A stretch of 64,000 nucleotides of DNA from Propionibacteriaceae bacterium (GCA_031285845.1 JAITVK010000007.1:62001-126000); one strand, 5' to 3'. Numbered from the stretch's first letter, positions 49,073-58,394 are shown. The notes: generated by a model not told the origin, from the sequence alone. Program-made: numbers and translations.

Positions 49073-50917
49073 TCAGGAGGTCCACCCGACGTTGGGCCAC
49101 CAGATCGTCCCCAGGCGATTGGGACCGAAATTGGCCAACCCAGGACGGGTCAACAGGATCTCGGGCGTCTCGTACAACGGCAGGACCGGAGCGTTGTGCC
49201 ACACGATCTGCGCGGCGCGGGTGAGGATCTTCGCGCGCTCGACCTCGTCGAGTTCGCGCTCGGCCCGATCAGTCATCAGCCCCAGAATCGATTCCGGCCA
49301 ACCCCACTGCCCCGACGGGGCGAAGCGGGCGGCTGCTTGGATCGGCGTGCGATAGCGCGTGGTCGAGGCCCACATCCCGTGCTCGCCGGTGGCGACGACC
49401 TGCTCGACCTGCGACGATTCGATGTAGGTCAAATCCAGTCGAACCCCGAGTCGGGCCAGTTGCGCGCGTACGCCGAAGGCTTCGTTCTCGCTCAACCAGT
49501 CATCACGCGGCACAACGAAATCCCACGCCAGCGGTTGGCCGTCCTTGGCCCGGATCCCGTCGTCGCCGAGGACCCAACCGGCTTCGTCCAACAACTGCCC
49601 GGCGGCAGTCAGGTCCGCTGGTTCGACCCCCGACTGGAGGACCAGATCCTCGTACTGCGTCTGACTGGTCAGCCACACCGGGCTGTTCAGCAACTGGCCG
49701 TCCCAATTCAATCCCGCCAAATCGGACGCGCCCAGATCGGCCCGATCCAGCGCTGTCACGACGGCGGCGCGCACCGCCGGATCGCTCAACGGGCCGTCGA
49801 CCCGGTTGAACACCAAGAACCTGGCCCCCACGCCCGTGCTGACGCGGGTCTGGATGCCCGGCAACTGCTTGGCTTGGGAATACACGTTGGCGTCTGTCGT
49901 CATGAAGGCGTCGATCTGACCGCGCAAATAGGCCCACGACATCAGCTTCGGATCCATAGCGATCACTCGGATGACCTCGAGTTTGACCGGATCGCCCCAC
50001 CAGAACTGGTTAGGCGTCAGCGTCAACGTCGTTCCATCGAAGCTGGCTGGAACGAACGGGCCAGCCAATCCGCTCTCATGCCCGATCGGCGTCGACCAGA
50101 CCTGGTCACGGCCCACCGGATCGCCCGCCAGTTGAGCCCGAATCGGCCCGCGCGCGAAGGTGTACGGCCAGTCGGCCCAGACCTGATCGTACGACACCTG
50201 GACATGGTGAGGATCGACCCCGGCCACCACTGCGGTGACATGGTCGAAGCCGCGATCACGGCAGACCGGAGTGTCAAGCGCTCGACAAGCCTCGTAGGTG
50301 GCGATGAAATCCGCTGCGGTCACCGGCTCACCATCGGACCATCGTGCCGACGGGTTCAGCGCGTAGTCGACGGTCATCGTCGGCTCCCCCGCGCCGACCC
50401 CGTCAGTCGACGTCGGGTCGGGTGAGGGTTCGGCGTCCGCTTCGGTGTGGTCCCCCTGGGAGGACGAACCGGAGACTCCGGAGTCCGAGACGGTGACCTG
50501 CGGATCGGAGACCAACCAGGCCGGATCCCAATGCAGTTGACCGTCGGCCGCGCTGGCGAACAGCCGCGGACTGAGCAAGTCAGTCACGGCGTCCAGATCG
50601 AAGGGCGACCAGCCCCAGGGGTTCCAGGTTTTCGGCAGTTCGGCTGTGGCCAACGACAAAGTTCCACCCTGGCGTACCCCGTCACGAGGCACCGGGTTGG
50701 ACAGCGGTCCAGGCGACGGCTCGATCGGCGAGGCCGACACCAGGGGCGCGCCGGACGAGGCCGGAGACGTTGTCGTGCCCCCGGGGTTGGCGAATCCCGG
50801 TGTGCAACCGCTCAGGGCCATGCCCATGGCCACGACTGCGATCAAAAAGCGACCACCTGCTCCTGACCGCGAAGCGTTCCGACCCACCACCGAGAGCGAC
50901 GGACGCCGCGAAGCCAC
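49073..50917 (-). CDS. Orphan solute-binding lipoprotein, family 5
   Basis: The C-terminal part is clearly a family 5 binding protein: NPSARWSDGEPVTAADFIATYEACRAL, then LSDPAVRAAVVTALDRADLGASD-like repeats typical of the fold. A lipobox follows a hydrophobic stretch, RFLIAVVAMGMALSGCTPG. A Ser/Asp/Glu/Thr-rich insert lies after the first strands. The start is uncertain: no ATG precedes the signal and no ribosome binding site is clear. GTG 50917, 50890 or one overlapping the pmt stop (TAGTG, 51013) are possible. No permease or ATPase genes adjoin, so its transporter is elsewhere. Confidence 0.85.
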   Translation of the reverse strand: MASRRPSLSVVGRNASRSGAGGRFLIAVVAMGMALSGCTPGFANPGGTTTSPASSGAPLVSASPIEPSPGPLSNPVPRDGVRQGGTLSLATAELPKTWNPWGWSPFDLDAVTDLLSPRLFASAADGQLHWDPAWLVSDPQVTVSDSGVSGSSSQGDHTEADAEPSPDPTSTDGVGAGEPTMTVDYALNPSARWSDGEPVTAADFIATYEACRALDTPVCRDRGFDHVTAVVAGVDPHHVQVSYDQVWADWPYTFARGPIRAQLAGDPVGRDQVWSTPIGHESGLAGPFVPASFDGTTLTLTPNQFWWGDPVKLEVIRVIAMDPKLMSWAYLRGQIDAFMTTDANVYSQAKQLPGIQTRVSTGVGARFLVFNRVDGPLSDPAVRAAVVTALDRADLGASDLAGLNWDGQLLNSPVWLTSQTQYEDLVLQSGVEPADLTAAGQLLDEAGWVLGDDGIRAKDGQPLAWDFVVPRDDWLSENEAFGVRAQLARLGVRLDLTYIESSQVEQVVATGEHGMWASTTRYRTPIQAAARFAPSGQWGWPESILGLMTDRAERELDEVERAKILTRAAQIVWHNAPVLPLYETPEILLTRPGLANFGPNRLGTIWWPNVGWTS

Positions 50918-51012
50918 TTGACTTGTGCGCCGCCGCTCGTCTGAGGCGAATCTCGACGCACGCGACGCCGAGTCGCGAGATCGTGCGACTGGTCGAAACA
51001 CGGGGCGCCACA

Positions 51013-53130
51013 CTAGATCCACCCAGGAAGCCACATCCGCCACAGCCACTGCTGCCTGGTCATCAGCTCCCCGGTCAACACCGGATAGATGAACGCGAAA
51101 TCCATCACGATCAGGGCGACCACGGCGCCGACGACGATAGCGCCGGATTGTCGTCGTGGCCCGGGTTTGGCCGGTCCGAGAATCACCCCCAACGCCATCG
51201 CCAGAGCGATCACCATGAACGGGATCATCGTGATCCCGTAGAACGAGAACAGCGCGCCACGCCCCGTGAACATCCATGGCACCCAGGTCGAGGCCATGCC
51301 CAACACGACCACACCGAAGCGCCAATCCGTGCCCGCCAGCCACCACACCAGAGCGGCGATGATCGCCAAGCAGGCCGCCCACCACAGCAACGGGGTGCCC
51401 AGGCCTGTGATGACACGCAGACAGGTGTCGCCTTCCGGGGCGGTGCATCCCTGGTCGCCGGGCTGGATGCCGTTTTGGGCATAAATCCCGATCGTGCGGG
51501 CCACGACCGGCCATCCCCATGGGTTCGCCGAGTAGCTGTGTGTGGCGTTGGCCATCTGATCGCCGGTGTGGAAGTTATAGGTGTCGACGTGCCACTGCCA
51601 CAGCGAGGCCAGCGCTTCCCCGAAATGACGGGTCACCCAGGCGTCAGGATGCTGCGCACCCCAACCGCGATCGTACCCCCCGGTGGCTCTCAGCCACGGG
51701 ATCCAACTGGCGAGATAGACACCGGCCGCGACCACAACCAGGCTGACGAACGCGGGAACGCCGTCTTTCAGCAGCGCCCACCACCGACGTCGCCCGGCTC
51801 CGGCCAGGCGACGCGCGCCAATCGTCCACACCACGATCATCAGACCGAACACGGCCATCGGATAGAGCGTGTTCCACTTCGTGGCGCACCCCAGTCCGAA
51901 CATCAATCCTGCGACCAGCAGCCACGGTCGGAAGACGTACGGTCCGGCGCGACCGGCGAGGGTTTGTCCGGGCAGGGCGGCGATGTGCTCAGCCAAACGG
52001 TTGCGGAAATAGTCGCGGTCGGCCACGACTGCCGAGACACCGGCCAGAATGAAGACGGCTTGGAAGACGTCCAGCAGGGCGATGCGCGACATGACGAAAG
52101 CCAATCCGTCCACGCACAACAACAGTCCGGCCAATCCGCCGATCAAGGTCGAGCGCGACAATCGGCGGGCCAGGCGGATGACCAGGAAGACCAGAGCCGT
52201 GCCGAAGACCAGTGCCATGAAGCGCCAGCCGAAAGCGTTCAGCCCGAACATCTTCTCCCCGATCGCGATCAGCCATTTGCCGACCTCAGGATGCACCGCC
52301 CAACTGGCGGCGGTGTTCAACGCCTCACCATTGCCGGTCGCCACCTGATGGTTGACCACGTCGCCTTCGCCGGGCCACGACCCTTCGTACCCCATCTGCA
52401 GCAGGCTCCAGGCGTCTTTGGCGTAGTAGGTCTCGTCGAACATGATCTCGGCCGGTTCCCCCAGATGGAACCAGCGCAGGAAGAACGCGATCGCGGTGAT
52501 GACCAGGGTCACGATCCACCCCACCGCCTTGTCGGTCGGGCCGGTTTGGCTCAACTGCTCGACCGCGCTGCCTGGGGCGCCACCCCGAGGCGCGTCGACG
52601 AAGCGAGCGAACCGAGTCAGCAGGGGAACCCGCGTGGCTCGACGGCCTCGGGTGGGCGCGGCGAGGGACGCTGAAGCAGAGGTGACAGCGGCGGTGTCAC
52701 CGGAGTCGGTGGAGAGACTGTCCTGCGAACCATCCGGCTCGGCGACGGTCACTTCGGTGGCTTGAGGAGCCACCGGGGCTTCTGGGGCCACCGGCGAGTC
52801 GTCGGCTGTGAGAAGCACGGCGGGTTCGGGAACCCCTGCGGTGTGGTCGCGGTCCGGCGAAGCGGTGCGACCGGCCACAGCCGACGCGGTCAACTGGGCC
52901 TGGACAGACGCGCCGGGTTCGGTTGGTGAGTCCGGTCGCACCGATTCCGTACGACGCCTGGTCGCCGGACGCGACGGCCACGACGAGCGACGGGGCGGAT
53001 CTTGGGGCGCGGGCACCCAAGCGCGAGGCGTGGCAGGGTCGTGCGAAGCCGAGGGTGTGGCGGCGGACAGACCACGATCTGTTGGGTCGCCGGGCTGCTG
53101 CGCGGCGCCGGTCCGCACGGAGTCACTCAT
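51013..53130 (-). CDS. pmt: Protein O-mannosyltransferase (GT39, Pmt) with long N-terminal extension
   Basis: Polytopic glycosyltransferase that mannosylates secreted proteins from polyprenyl-phosphate mannose. The membrane part starts near residue 201 (VGWIVTLVITAIAFFLRWFHLGEP) and carries the catalytic acidic motif MFDETYYAKDAWSL, then HPEVGKWLIAIGEKMFGLNAFGWR. About ten helices follow. Residues 1-200 are Pro/Ala/Thr/Ser rich and probably disordered. ATG 53130 lies seven bases after TACACT, consistent with a leaderless message. The pmt-rsmI divergent pair is conserved in actinobacteria such as mycobacteria. Confidence 0.95.
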   Translation of the reverse strand: MSDSVRTGAAQQPGDPTDRGLSAATPSASHDPATPRAWVPAPQDPPRRSSWPSRPATRRRTESVRPDSPTEPGASVQAQLTASAVAGRTASPDRDHTAGVPEPAVLLTADDSPVAPEAPVAPQATEVTVAEPDGSQDSLSTDSGDTAAVTSASASLAAPTRGRRATRVPLLTRFARFVDAPRGGAPGSAVEQLSQTGPTDKAVGWIVTLVITAIAFFLRWFHLGEPAEIMFDETYYAKDAWSLLQMGYEGSWPGEGDVVNHQVATGNGEALNTAASWAVHPEVGKWLIAIGEKMFGLNAFGWRFMALVFGTALVFLVIRLARRLSRSTLIGGLAGLLLCVDGLAFVMSRIALLDVFQAVFILAGVSAVVADRDYFRNRLAEHIAALPGQTLAGRAGPYVFRPWLLVAGLMFGLGCATKWNTLYPMAVFGLMIVVWTIGARRLAGAGRRRWWALLKDGVPAFVSLVVVAAGVYLASWIPWLRATGGYDRGWGAQHPDAWVTRHFGEALASLWQWHVDTYNFHTGDQMANATHSYSANPWGWPVVARTIGIYAQNGIQPGDQGCTAPEGDTCLRVITGLGTPLLWWAACLAIIAALVWWLAGTDWRFGVVVLGMASTWVPWMFTGRGALFSFYGITMIPFMVIALAMALGVILGPAKPGPRRQSGAIVVGAVVALIVMDFAFIYPVLTGELMTRQQWLWRMWLPGWI

Positions 53131-53136
53131 TCGAAC

Positions 53137-53143
53137 TAGTGTA
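53137..53143. promoter_or_regulatory. Overlapping -10 boxes of divergent leaderless genes pmt and rsmI
   Basis: Only 18 bp separate the two start codons. Plus strand TAGTGT (53137-53142) ends six bases before the rsmI GTG; minus strand TACACT (53143-53138) ends seven bases before the pmt ATG. The two hexamers share five base pairs. There is no room for a Shine-Dalgarno on either side. Confidence 0.6.
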
Positions 53144-53148
53144 GTGCT

Positions 53149-54135
53149 GTGACCAATGCCACATCCGCCGACGCTCGAACCGAGGCCGAGAACCACGATC
53201 CACTGTCCGCCTCAACCCGGGGGCCAGACCGCCCGACCACGGCAGACACGCCTCCGCGTGGTTCAACCTGGTCACCGAACGACCCGGTCGCTGACGGGTC
53301 AGGGCGGCTGGTCCTGGCCGGCACCCCGATCGGTGACGTCGACTCGGTCAGCCCAGCGCTGCGGGAAGGGTTGGCTCACGCCGACATCATCGCCGCTGAG
53401 GACACTCGCCGATTCGCGGATCTGGCCCGACGCGCCAGCATGGAGTATCACGGGCGTGTCGTGTCGTACTTCGAAGCCAACGAGTCGGCCAAGACACCCG
53501 ACCTGGTGAACCAGATGCTAGCCGGATCGACCATCGTCTTGGTGACCGACGCCGGAATGCCGTCCGTGTCCGACCCAGGGTTTCGCTTGGTCACGGCCGC
53601 GATCGACGCCGGAATCATCGTCAGCGCCATCCCGGGGCCCTCGGCTGTTCTGACCGCGCTGGCCGTGTCAGGCATCGAATCCGACCGCTTCTGCTTCGAA
53701 GGGTTCCTACCACGCAAACCTGGGCCCAGAGCCTCCCGCTTGGCGCAGTTGGCCGCAGAGCCGCGCACCATGATCTTCTTCGAGGCCCCCCACCGACTGG
53801 CCGACTTCCTCCAGGCCGCGACCGGCGCCTTCGGTCCGCATCGGCGTGGCGCGATCTGCCGTGAGCTGACCAAGACGTACGAACAGGTGGTTCGCGGCCC
53901 GCTGAGCGAGCTGGCCGACTGGGCCGAAGACCACGCCCGCGGCGAGATCACGGTCGTGATCGCTGGCGCGCCGCCGCGCGAACCAGACATTGATGAACTT
54001 GTCGGTGAGGTCCAGTCGAGAATGAAAGCCGGTGAGAAGCGCTCGGCCGCCGTCGCGGCCGTCGCGTTGGCTGCCCACGCCGATCGGAGGGCCCTCTACG
54101 ACGCGACGTTGAAGGCCGCCGGCCGCGCCAGTTGA
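53149..54135 (+). CDS. rsmI: 16S rRNA (cytidine-1402-2'-O)-methyltransferase
   Basis: SAM-dependent methyltransferase that modifies C1402 of 16S rRNA. The 328 residues contain GRLVLAGTPIGDVDSVSPALREGLAHADIIAAEDTRR from about 45, then VVSYFEANE, VTDAGMPSVSDPGFRLV and the SAM-site GPSAVLTALAVSGIESDRFCFEGFLPRK. The first about 45 residues are a hydrophilic extension absent from the usual enzyme. No other in-frame start exists nearer the conserved domain, which supports GTG 53149 and a leaderless transcript. Confidence 0.96.
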   Translation: MTNATSADARTEAENHDPLSASTRGPDRPTTADTPPRGSTWSPNDPVADGSGRLVLAGTPIGDVDSVSPALREGLAHADIIAAEDTRRFADLARRASMEYHGRVVSYFEANESAKTPDLVNQMLAGSTIVLVTDAGMPSVSDPGFRLVTAAIDAGIIVSAIPGPSAVLTALAVSGIESDRFCFEGFLPRKPGPRASRLAQLAAEPRTMIFFEAPHRLADFLQAATGAFGPHRRGAICRELTKTYEQVVRGPLSELADWAEDHARGEITVVIAGAPPREPDIDELVGEVQSRMKAGEKRSAAVAAVALAAHADRRALYDATLKAAGRAS

Positions 54136-54173
54136 GCCGCCACCAAGGCGTGGCCGACACGGCCGTCAAAACA

Positions 54174-54211
54174 CGTCTGCGGCGACCAAACCTCGTTGAC
54201 CACCGCAGACG
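54174..54211. terminator. Bidirectional terminator between rsmI and mgtA
   Basis: CGTCTGCGG and CCGCAGACG (nine-base-pair stem, 20-base loop) between the convergent stops at 54135 and 54233. Confidence 0.6.
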
Positions 54212-54232
54212 CGCCTTGGATCTATCGTCAGA

Positions 54233-56962
54233 TCACAGCAGTTCGCCGTACCTCCCGATGAAAATCTTCTTCAACAGCGTCGCCAAGCTCATGTAGGCCA
54301 AGATGGTGGCGGCCAACCACGCGAAGTACGCCACCGGCGGCGGGGCCAGCCCCAAAGTCACCCCGAGCGGGGTGAACGGCAGCGCCGTGATGACCGCGAT
54401 TCCCGCGAACGACGCCAGCGTGACCTGGACCGAAGCGCGCGACTCGATGAACGGCAGCTTCGGGGTACGGATCATGTGGATGACCAACGACTGGCTCCAC
54501 ATCGACTCGATGAACCAACCAGCTTGGAACAAGGCGGTGAACCCGGCCTGCTGGATCGGATCGGTCAACTCGTCGAAGCGCGCGCCGAACACCTCCGGGC
54601 AGATCACATTGAACATCAACAGGTAGGTTGTGATGTCGAACACCGAGCTGGTCGGGCCGATCCACAGCATGAATTTGCCGACCGAGCCCGCGTCCCAGCG
54701 CCGGGGAACCCGCAGGTACTCCTTGTCGACGTTGTCCCACGGAATCGCCGTGCAGCTGATGTCGTAGATCAGGTTGAGCAGGATCAGATGGATCGGCAGC
54801 ATCGGCACGAACGGCAGGAAGGCGCTGGCCACCAGGACCGAGAACATGTTGCCGAAGTTGGAGCTGGCCGTCATCTTGATGTATTTGATCATGTTGGCGT
54901 ACGTCCGACGCCCTTCGATGATGCCCTTCTCCAAGACCATCAGGTCTTTCTGTAGCAAGATGACGTCGGCGGACTCTTTCGCGATGTCCACCGCCGTGTC
55001 AACCGAGATCCCCACATCAGCGGCTTTCATGGCTGACGCGTCGTTGATCCCGTCGCCCAAGAACCCGACCACGTGGCCATTGGCACGCAGGCTGGTGATG
55101 ACGCGGGCCTTCTGCTGGGGGCTGAGTTTGGCGAAGATGTCGACTTCCTCGACTACCTTGGCCAGCTCGGCGTCGCCCAACTGATCCAGTTCGCCACCGA
55201 GCACGATCCGGCTCGACTGGATTCCCACTTGGCTGCACACCGTTCGGGTGACCAGGTCGTTGTCTCCCGTGAGGACCTTCGTCCTGACGCCGTACTCAGC
55301 CAGACTGGCGATGGCCTTGGCGGTCGACGGCTTCGGCGGATCGAGGAATCCGAGGTAACCCATCAGGACCATGTCAGACTCGTCGGCCACGCTGAAGGCT
55401 CCGACCGGTGACGGGTTGGTCTTCTGCGCCACCGCGATCACCCGCAGTCCTCGACGGTTCAACCGCTCGACCTGACCGAGGATGTACATCCGAATCTCAT
55501 CGGTCATCGGACGTACCACGCCTTCGAACTCCGCGAAGCTCGAGATGGCCAGCATCTCTTCGACCGCGCCTTTGGTGATCATCTGAGTCTTGGCTCCCGC
55601 CGCCTGCCCATCCACAGTGCTCACCACCACCGACATCCGGCGACGTTCGAAGTCGAACGGAATCTCGTCGACTTTGGCGAATCGAGCGTCCAAGCCGGAC
55701 AGCTCGTCGAGGGTCTGGTCAGCGTTCAGCGTGGCGGTGATGATGGCTTTGTCCATCAGATTCTTCAACCCGGTCTGGTAGTACGAGTTCAAGAACGCGT
55801 GGCGCAGCACTCGGGAGTCTTCAGCGCCATTGATGTTGAGATGACACTGCAGAACCACCTGGTCCTGAGTCAACGTGCCCGTCTTGTCGGTGCACAAGAC
55901 GTCCATCGAGCCGAGGTTCTGAATCGAGTTCAGGCTTTTGACGATGGTGTCTTGGCGCGACATCGCCATAGCGCCTTTGGCCAAGCTGCTGGTCACGATC
56001 ATCGGCAGCATCTCGGGGGTCAGACCGACCGCCACAGAGATGGCGAACAGCAGGGCCGCGGTCCAGTCACCCTTGGTGAAACCGTTGATGAACAACACCA
56101 CCGGGACCATCACCAGCATGAACCGGATCAACAGCCACGACACCGAGTTCACGCCTTTGTCGAAGGCCGTCGGCATCGGGGTGTCGGTCAACGATTCGGC
56201 GATCCCGCCGAACACAGTTTGAGGCCCGACTGCGATCACCACCCCGGTGGCGACGCCAGAGACGACAGTCGACCCCATGAAAGCCAGGTTGGGGCTGTCG
56301 AGGTAGTCCCGATGTGAATCGAGCTCTGCCATTTTCTCGACCGCCCCGGATTCGCCGGTCAAAGCGGACTGGGCGACGAACAGATCCTTGGCGGCGAGAA
56401 TACGAAGGTCAGCGGGAACCAAGTCACCGGCTCCCAGCTGGACGAGGTCGCCGACCACCACCTGATCCAGCGGGATCTCCTCGGGCGGGTTGTCATCGCG
56501 GCGCACCGCGCAGGTGGTGGTGATCATCGACGACAGCCGAGCAGCCGCATTGCCTGAGCGCGTCTCTTGGACGAAGCGCAACAGACCCGAGATCATGACC
56601 ATAGTCGTGATGATGATCACGGTGATCGGATTGGCCTCACCCGGCTCGGCGAGGACAATGTCGGTGATGGCCGACACCCCCGTCAGGACGAACAAGATGG
56701 CGGTGAACGGGTTGACGAAGGCTGAAGCCAGTCGCCGATAGAGGCGGTGGCGTCCGCCATGATGGATGAGGTTCTCGCCGCGCTCGCGACGGGACTCTTC
56801 CACCTGGGCCGAAGTCAGCCCGCCTTTGCCGGTTCCCAGGTCGTGCAGCAGGGTGTCCACGGGCGTGGCGAGAATCTCCACGGCACGGTTTGGTGTGGTG
56901 ATGTTGGGGATCCCAGTCGGGGTCGCAGTGGTCTGATTGGTCGATAGGGTCAAGGTCTTCAT
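54233..56962 (-). CDS. mgtA: Mg2+-transporting P-type ATPase (MgtA/MgtB type)
   Basis: P3B-type ATPase importing Mg2+, 909 residues. It shows the actuator loop [11 protein letters not shown], a helix with the PEMLPMIV motif ([19 protein letters not shown]), the phosphorylation site [14 protein letters not shown], the KVLTGD nucleotide-site motif and [24 protein letters not shown]. About ten membrane helices are present. Start ATG 56962 follows GGAGGAAATC; two upstream ATGs in frame are less well placed. The transcript has a leader of about 440 bases with an upstream ORF and hairpins, implying post-initiation control. Confidence 0.97.
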   Translation of the reverse strand: MKTLTLSTNQTTATPTGIPNITTPNRAVEILATPVDTLLHDLGTGKGGLTSAQVEESRRERGENLIHHGGRHRLYRRLASAFVNPFTAILFVLTGVSAITDIVLAEPGEANPITVIIITTMVMISGLLRFVQETRSGNAAARLSSMITTTCAVRRDDNPPEEIPLDQVVVGDLVQLGAGDLVPADLRILAAKDLFVAQSALTGESGAVEKMAELDSHRDYLDSPNLAFMGSTVVSGVATGVVIAVGPQTVFGGIAESLTDTPMPTAFDKGVNSVSWLLIRFMLVMVPVVLFINGFTKGDWTAALLFAISVAVGLTPEMLPMIVTSSLAKGAMAMSRQDTIVKSLNSIQNLGSMDVLCTDKTGTLTQDQVVLQCHLNINGAEDSRVLRHAFLNSYYQTGLKNLMDKAIITATLNADQTLDELSGLDARFAKVDEIPFDFERRRMSVVVSTVDGQAAGAKTQMITKGAVEEMLAISSFAEFEGVVRPMTDEIRMYILGQVERLNRRGLRVIAVAQKTNPSPVGAFSVADESDMVLMGYLGFLDPPKPSTAKAIASLAEYGVRTKVLTGDNDLVTRTVCSQVGIQSSRIVLGGELDQLGDAELAKVVEEVDIFAKLSPQQKARVITSLRANGHVVGFLGDGINDASAMKAADVGISVDTAVDIAKESADVILLQKDLMVLEKGIIEGRRTYANMIKYIKMTASSNFGNMFSVLVASAFLPFVPMLPIHLILLNLIYDISCTAIPWDNVDKEYLRVPRRWDAGSVGKFMLWIGPTSSVFDITTYLLMFNVICPEVFGARFDELTDPIQQAGFTALFQAGWFIESMWSQSLVIHMIRTPKLPFIESRASVQVTLASFAGIAVITALPFTPLGVTLGLAPPPVAYFAWLAATILAYMSLATLLKKIFIGRYGELL

Positions 56963-57057
56963 GATTTCCTCCATGCGCATCGCATGTCAGGCCGCTGTCC
57001 GTCGCGAGAGTCCACCGGTCGCAGCAGGGCACACCGAAGCGCGCTCAGCCGATGGCC

Positions 57058-57095
57058 GCATCGACGTTAGGGCGAACCAGAGCAGGGGTCGATGC
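57058..57095 (-). promoter_or_regulatory. mgtA leader hairpin C (nearest mgtA)
   Basis: GCATCGAC and GTCGATGC, perfect eight-base arms with a 22-base loop, about 95 bases before the mgtA start. Confidence 0.5.
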
Positions 57096-57119
57096 CAAGG
57101 ATTCATCGAAGGACAGAGG

Positions 57120-57143
57120 CGTACGAGACTTCACGCTCGTACG
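57120..57143 (-). promoter_or_regulatory. mgtA leader hairpin B
   Basis: CGTACGAG and CTCGTACG, perfect eight-base arms, eight-base loop. Each arm is itself nearly palindromic, so alternative pairings with neighbours are possible. Confidence 0.55.
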
Positions 57144-57149
57144 AGGCTC

Positions 57150-57175
57150 GACGTCATCACTGCGGCGATGACGTC
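57150..57175 (-). promoter_or_regulatory. mgtA leader hairpin A (just after the upstream ORF)
   Basis: GACGTCATC and GATGACGTC, perfect nine-base arms, eight-base loop, beginning ten bases after the stop of the leader ORF. Its position fits an attenuator whose folding depends on ribosome progress through that ORF. Confidence 0.6.
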
Positions 57176-57184
57176 AGGATGAGA

Positions 57185-57307
57185 TCACCGGCGATCGAAC
57201 AGGGTCGAGCGCGAGGCGATCATGGGACCGCCCAATGCCCCCTCACGGGCGGTCTTGGTACTACCTATGTCGTCTGAACTGCGTTGATGACTACTTCCTG
57301 GTTCCAT
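57185..57307 (-). CDS. Upstream ORF in the mgtA leader (candidate Mg2+-sensing leader peptide)
   Basis: Forty codons starting at ATG 57307, preceded by an excellent ribosome binding site GAGGAGGTGAGGAC. The peptide begins MEPGSSHQRSSDDIGS and ends SRSTLFDRR. It has no membrane segment. In Salmonella the mgtA leader encodes a short peptide MgtL that also starts MEP, and low Mg2+ disturbs translation of acidic or proline-rich nascent peptides; the resemblance is short and may be chance. Position between a consensus promoter and serial hairpins supports a leader role. Confidence 0.65.
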   Translation of the reverse strand: MEPGSSHQRSSDDIGSTKTAREGALGGPMIASRSTLFDRR

Positions 57308-57400
57308 GTCCTCACCTCCTCGACTTGTTGGCGATCCACCGACCACTCGCGAGCTGAACCATGATGATCCGTGGCGCGAGCCGAGCACGGCTTCTCAAAC

Positions 57401-57429
57401 CTCAAGTATGCTATGCCACTCAAATATGC
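57401..57429 (-). promoter_or_regulatory. Direct repeats around the mgtA -10 box
   Basis: CTCAAGTATGC (57401-57411) and CTCAAATATGC (57419-57429), ten of eleven identical, 18-bp period, flanking and overlapping the -10. They look like a regulator site; the halves recall the HspR half-site but are in direct orientation. Confidence 0.55.
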
Positions 57430-57436
57430 TTGTCAA
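57408..57436 (-). promoter_or_regulatory. mgtA: Promoter of the mgtA transcript
   Basis: Minus strand -35 TTGACA (57436-57431), 17-bp spacer, -10 TAGCAT (57413-57408). Predicted start near 57401, about 440 bases before the mgtA ATG. Confidence 0.8.
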
Positions 57437-57509
57437 CTCGATTTTTTGCTGCCATGAAGCTGCTGATCGCTCTGAGTGAACAAGTCCGTGGGACGGTCGG
57501 TGGAGACGG

Positions 57510-58394
57510 TCAGGCGCGGGTCAACTCGTACAACCCGATGCTGGTGGCGACCGACGCGTTGAGCGACTCGACCTCGCCGGCGATCGGAATGCGAATCAGG
57601 GTGTCGCAGTGCTCACGCACCAGACGGGACAATCCTTCGCCCTCCGAGCCCACGACCAACACCACCGGCTGGTCCGGGTGGACCTGGTCGATCAGCTCAC
57701 CGGCCTCACCAGCCAAGCCGAGGATGGTGAACCCGTCACGCGAGAACTGTTCCAAGGCTTGGTTCAAGTTCACCACTTGAACCACGGGCAGACGCGCCGC
57801 CGCTCCCGCCGAGGCTTTCCACGCCGCCGCAGTCATCTTGGCGCTACGACGGTTCGGGATGACGACGCCAGCGGCGCCGAAGGCGGCGGCCGATCGGATG
57901 ATCGCGCCCAAGTTATGCGGATCAGTGATGTGATCACAGGCCACGACGATGCCGCCATCCTGGGCGGCCTCGATCACGTCGGTCAGTTCGGCGTACTCAT
58001 AGCCGGGCAGCAGCAACGCCACCGACTGATGGACCGCCCCACCGGTCAGACGATCCAACTCCGAGCGAGTGGCTTGGAGCATCGGAATCGAATGGGTCGC
58101 GGCGAAGCGTAGGATCTCGCGCAGTCGATCGTCACGATCGGCGCCCTCGCCGATGTAGGCGGTCTTGACAGGCACGCCGGCGAGCAGGGCTTCTAAAACC
58201 GGGTTGCGCCCGACCACCCACTCGCCGACCGCCTTGGCCCGCTGCGGCTGATGAGCCGCTCGGCGCTCAGTGGCCTGCTTGACCTGATGGGCCTTGTGAT
58301 AGATCCGATCCTCAGCCTTCGGCGTCGGTCCACGACCGGCCAGACTCTTGCGGATCCGCCCACCCGATCCGGCGGTGTTTCGTCCTTTGCTCAT
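57510..58394 (-). CDS. rlmB: TrmH-family 2'-O-methyltransferase (23S rRNA Gm2251, RlmB-like)
   Basis: SPOUT methyltransferase of 294 residues. A basic N-terminal tail of about 50 residues precedes the RNA-binding domain (VVGRNPVLEALLAG and AYIGEGADRDDRLREIL). The catalytic knot domain has CDHITDPHNLGAIIRSAAAFGAAGVVIPNRRSAKM, VVGSEGEGLSRLVREHCDTLIRIPIAGEVESLNASVATSIGLYEL. All three TrmH motifs are intact. ATG 58394 has no ribosome binding site; TAGAAT ends six bases upstream. Confidence 0.95.
   Translation of the reverse strand: MSKGRNTAGSGGRIRKSLAGRGPTPKAEDRIYHKAHQVKQATERRAAHQPQRAKAVGEWVVGRNPVLEALLAGVPVKTAYIGEGADRDDRLREILRFAATHSIPMLQATRSELDRLTGGAVHQSVALLLPGYEYAELTDVIEAAQDGGIVVACDHITDPHNLGAIIRSAAAFGAAGVVIPNRRSAKMTAAAWKASAGAAARLPVVQVVNLNQALEQFSRDGFTILGLAGEAGELIDQVHPDQPVVLVVGSEGEGLSRLVREHCDTLIRIPIAGEVESLNASVATSIGLYELTRA

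Noticed and set aside
48710..52674. Two long plus-strand frames (48710-50425 and 50770-52674)
   Set aside because: Both are antisense to clear genes (histidine phosphatase, binding protein, pmt) and read as low-complexity Arg/Pro/Gln sequence.
54233..56962. Calling the P-type ATPase a Ca2+ or K+ pump
   Set aside because: The [11 protein letters not shown] segment and overall length fit the Mg2+ P3B class, and the regulated leader agrees.
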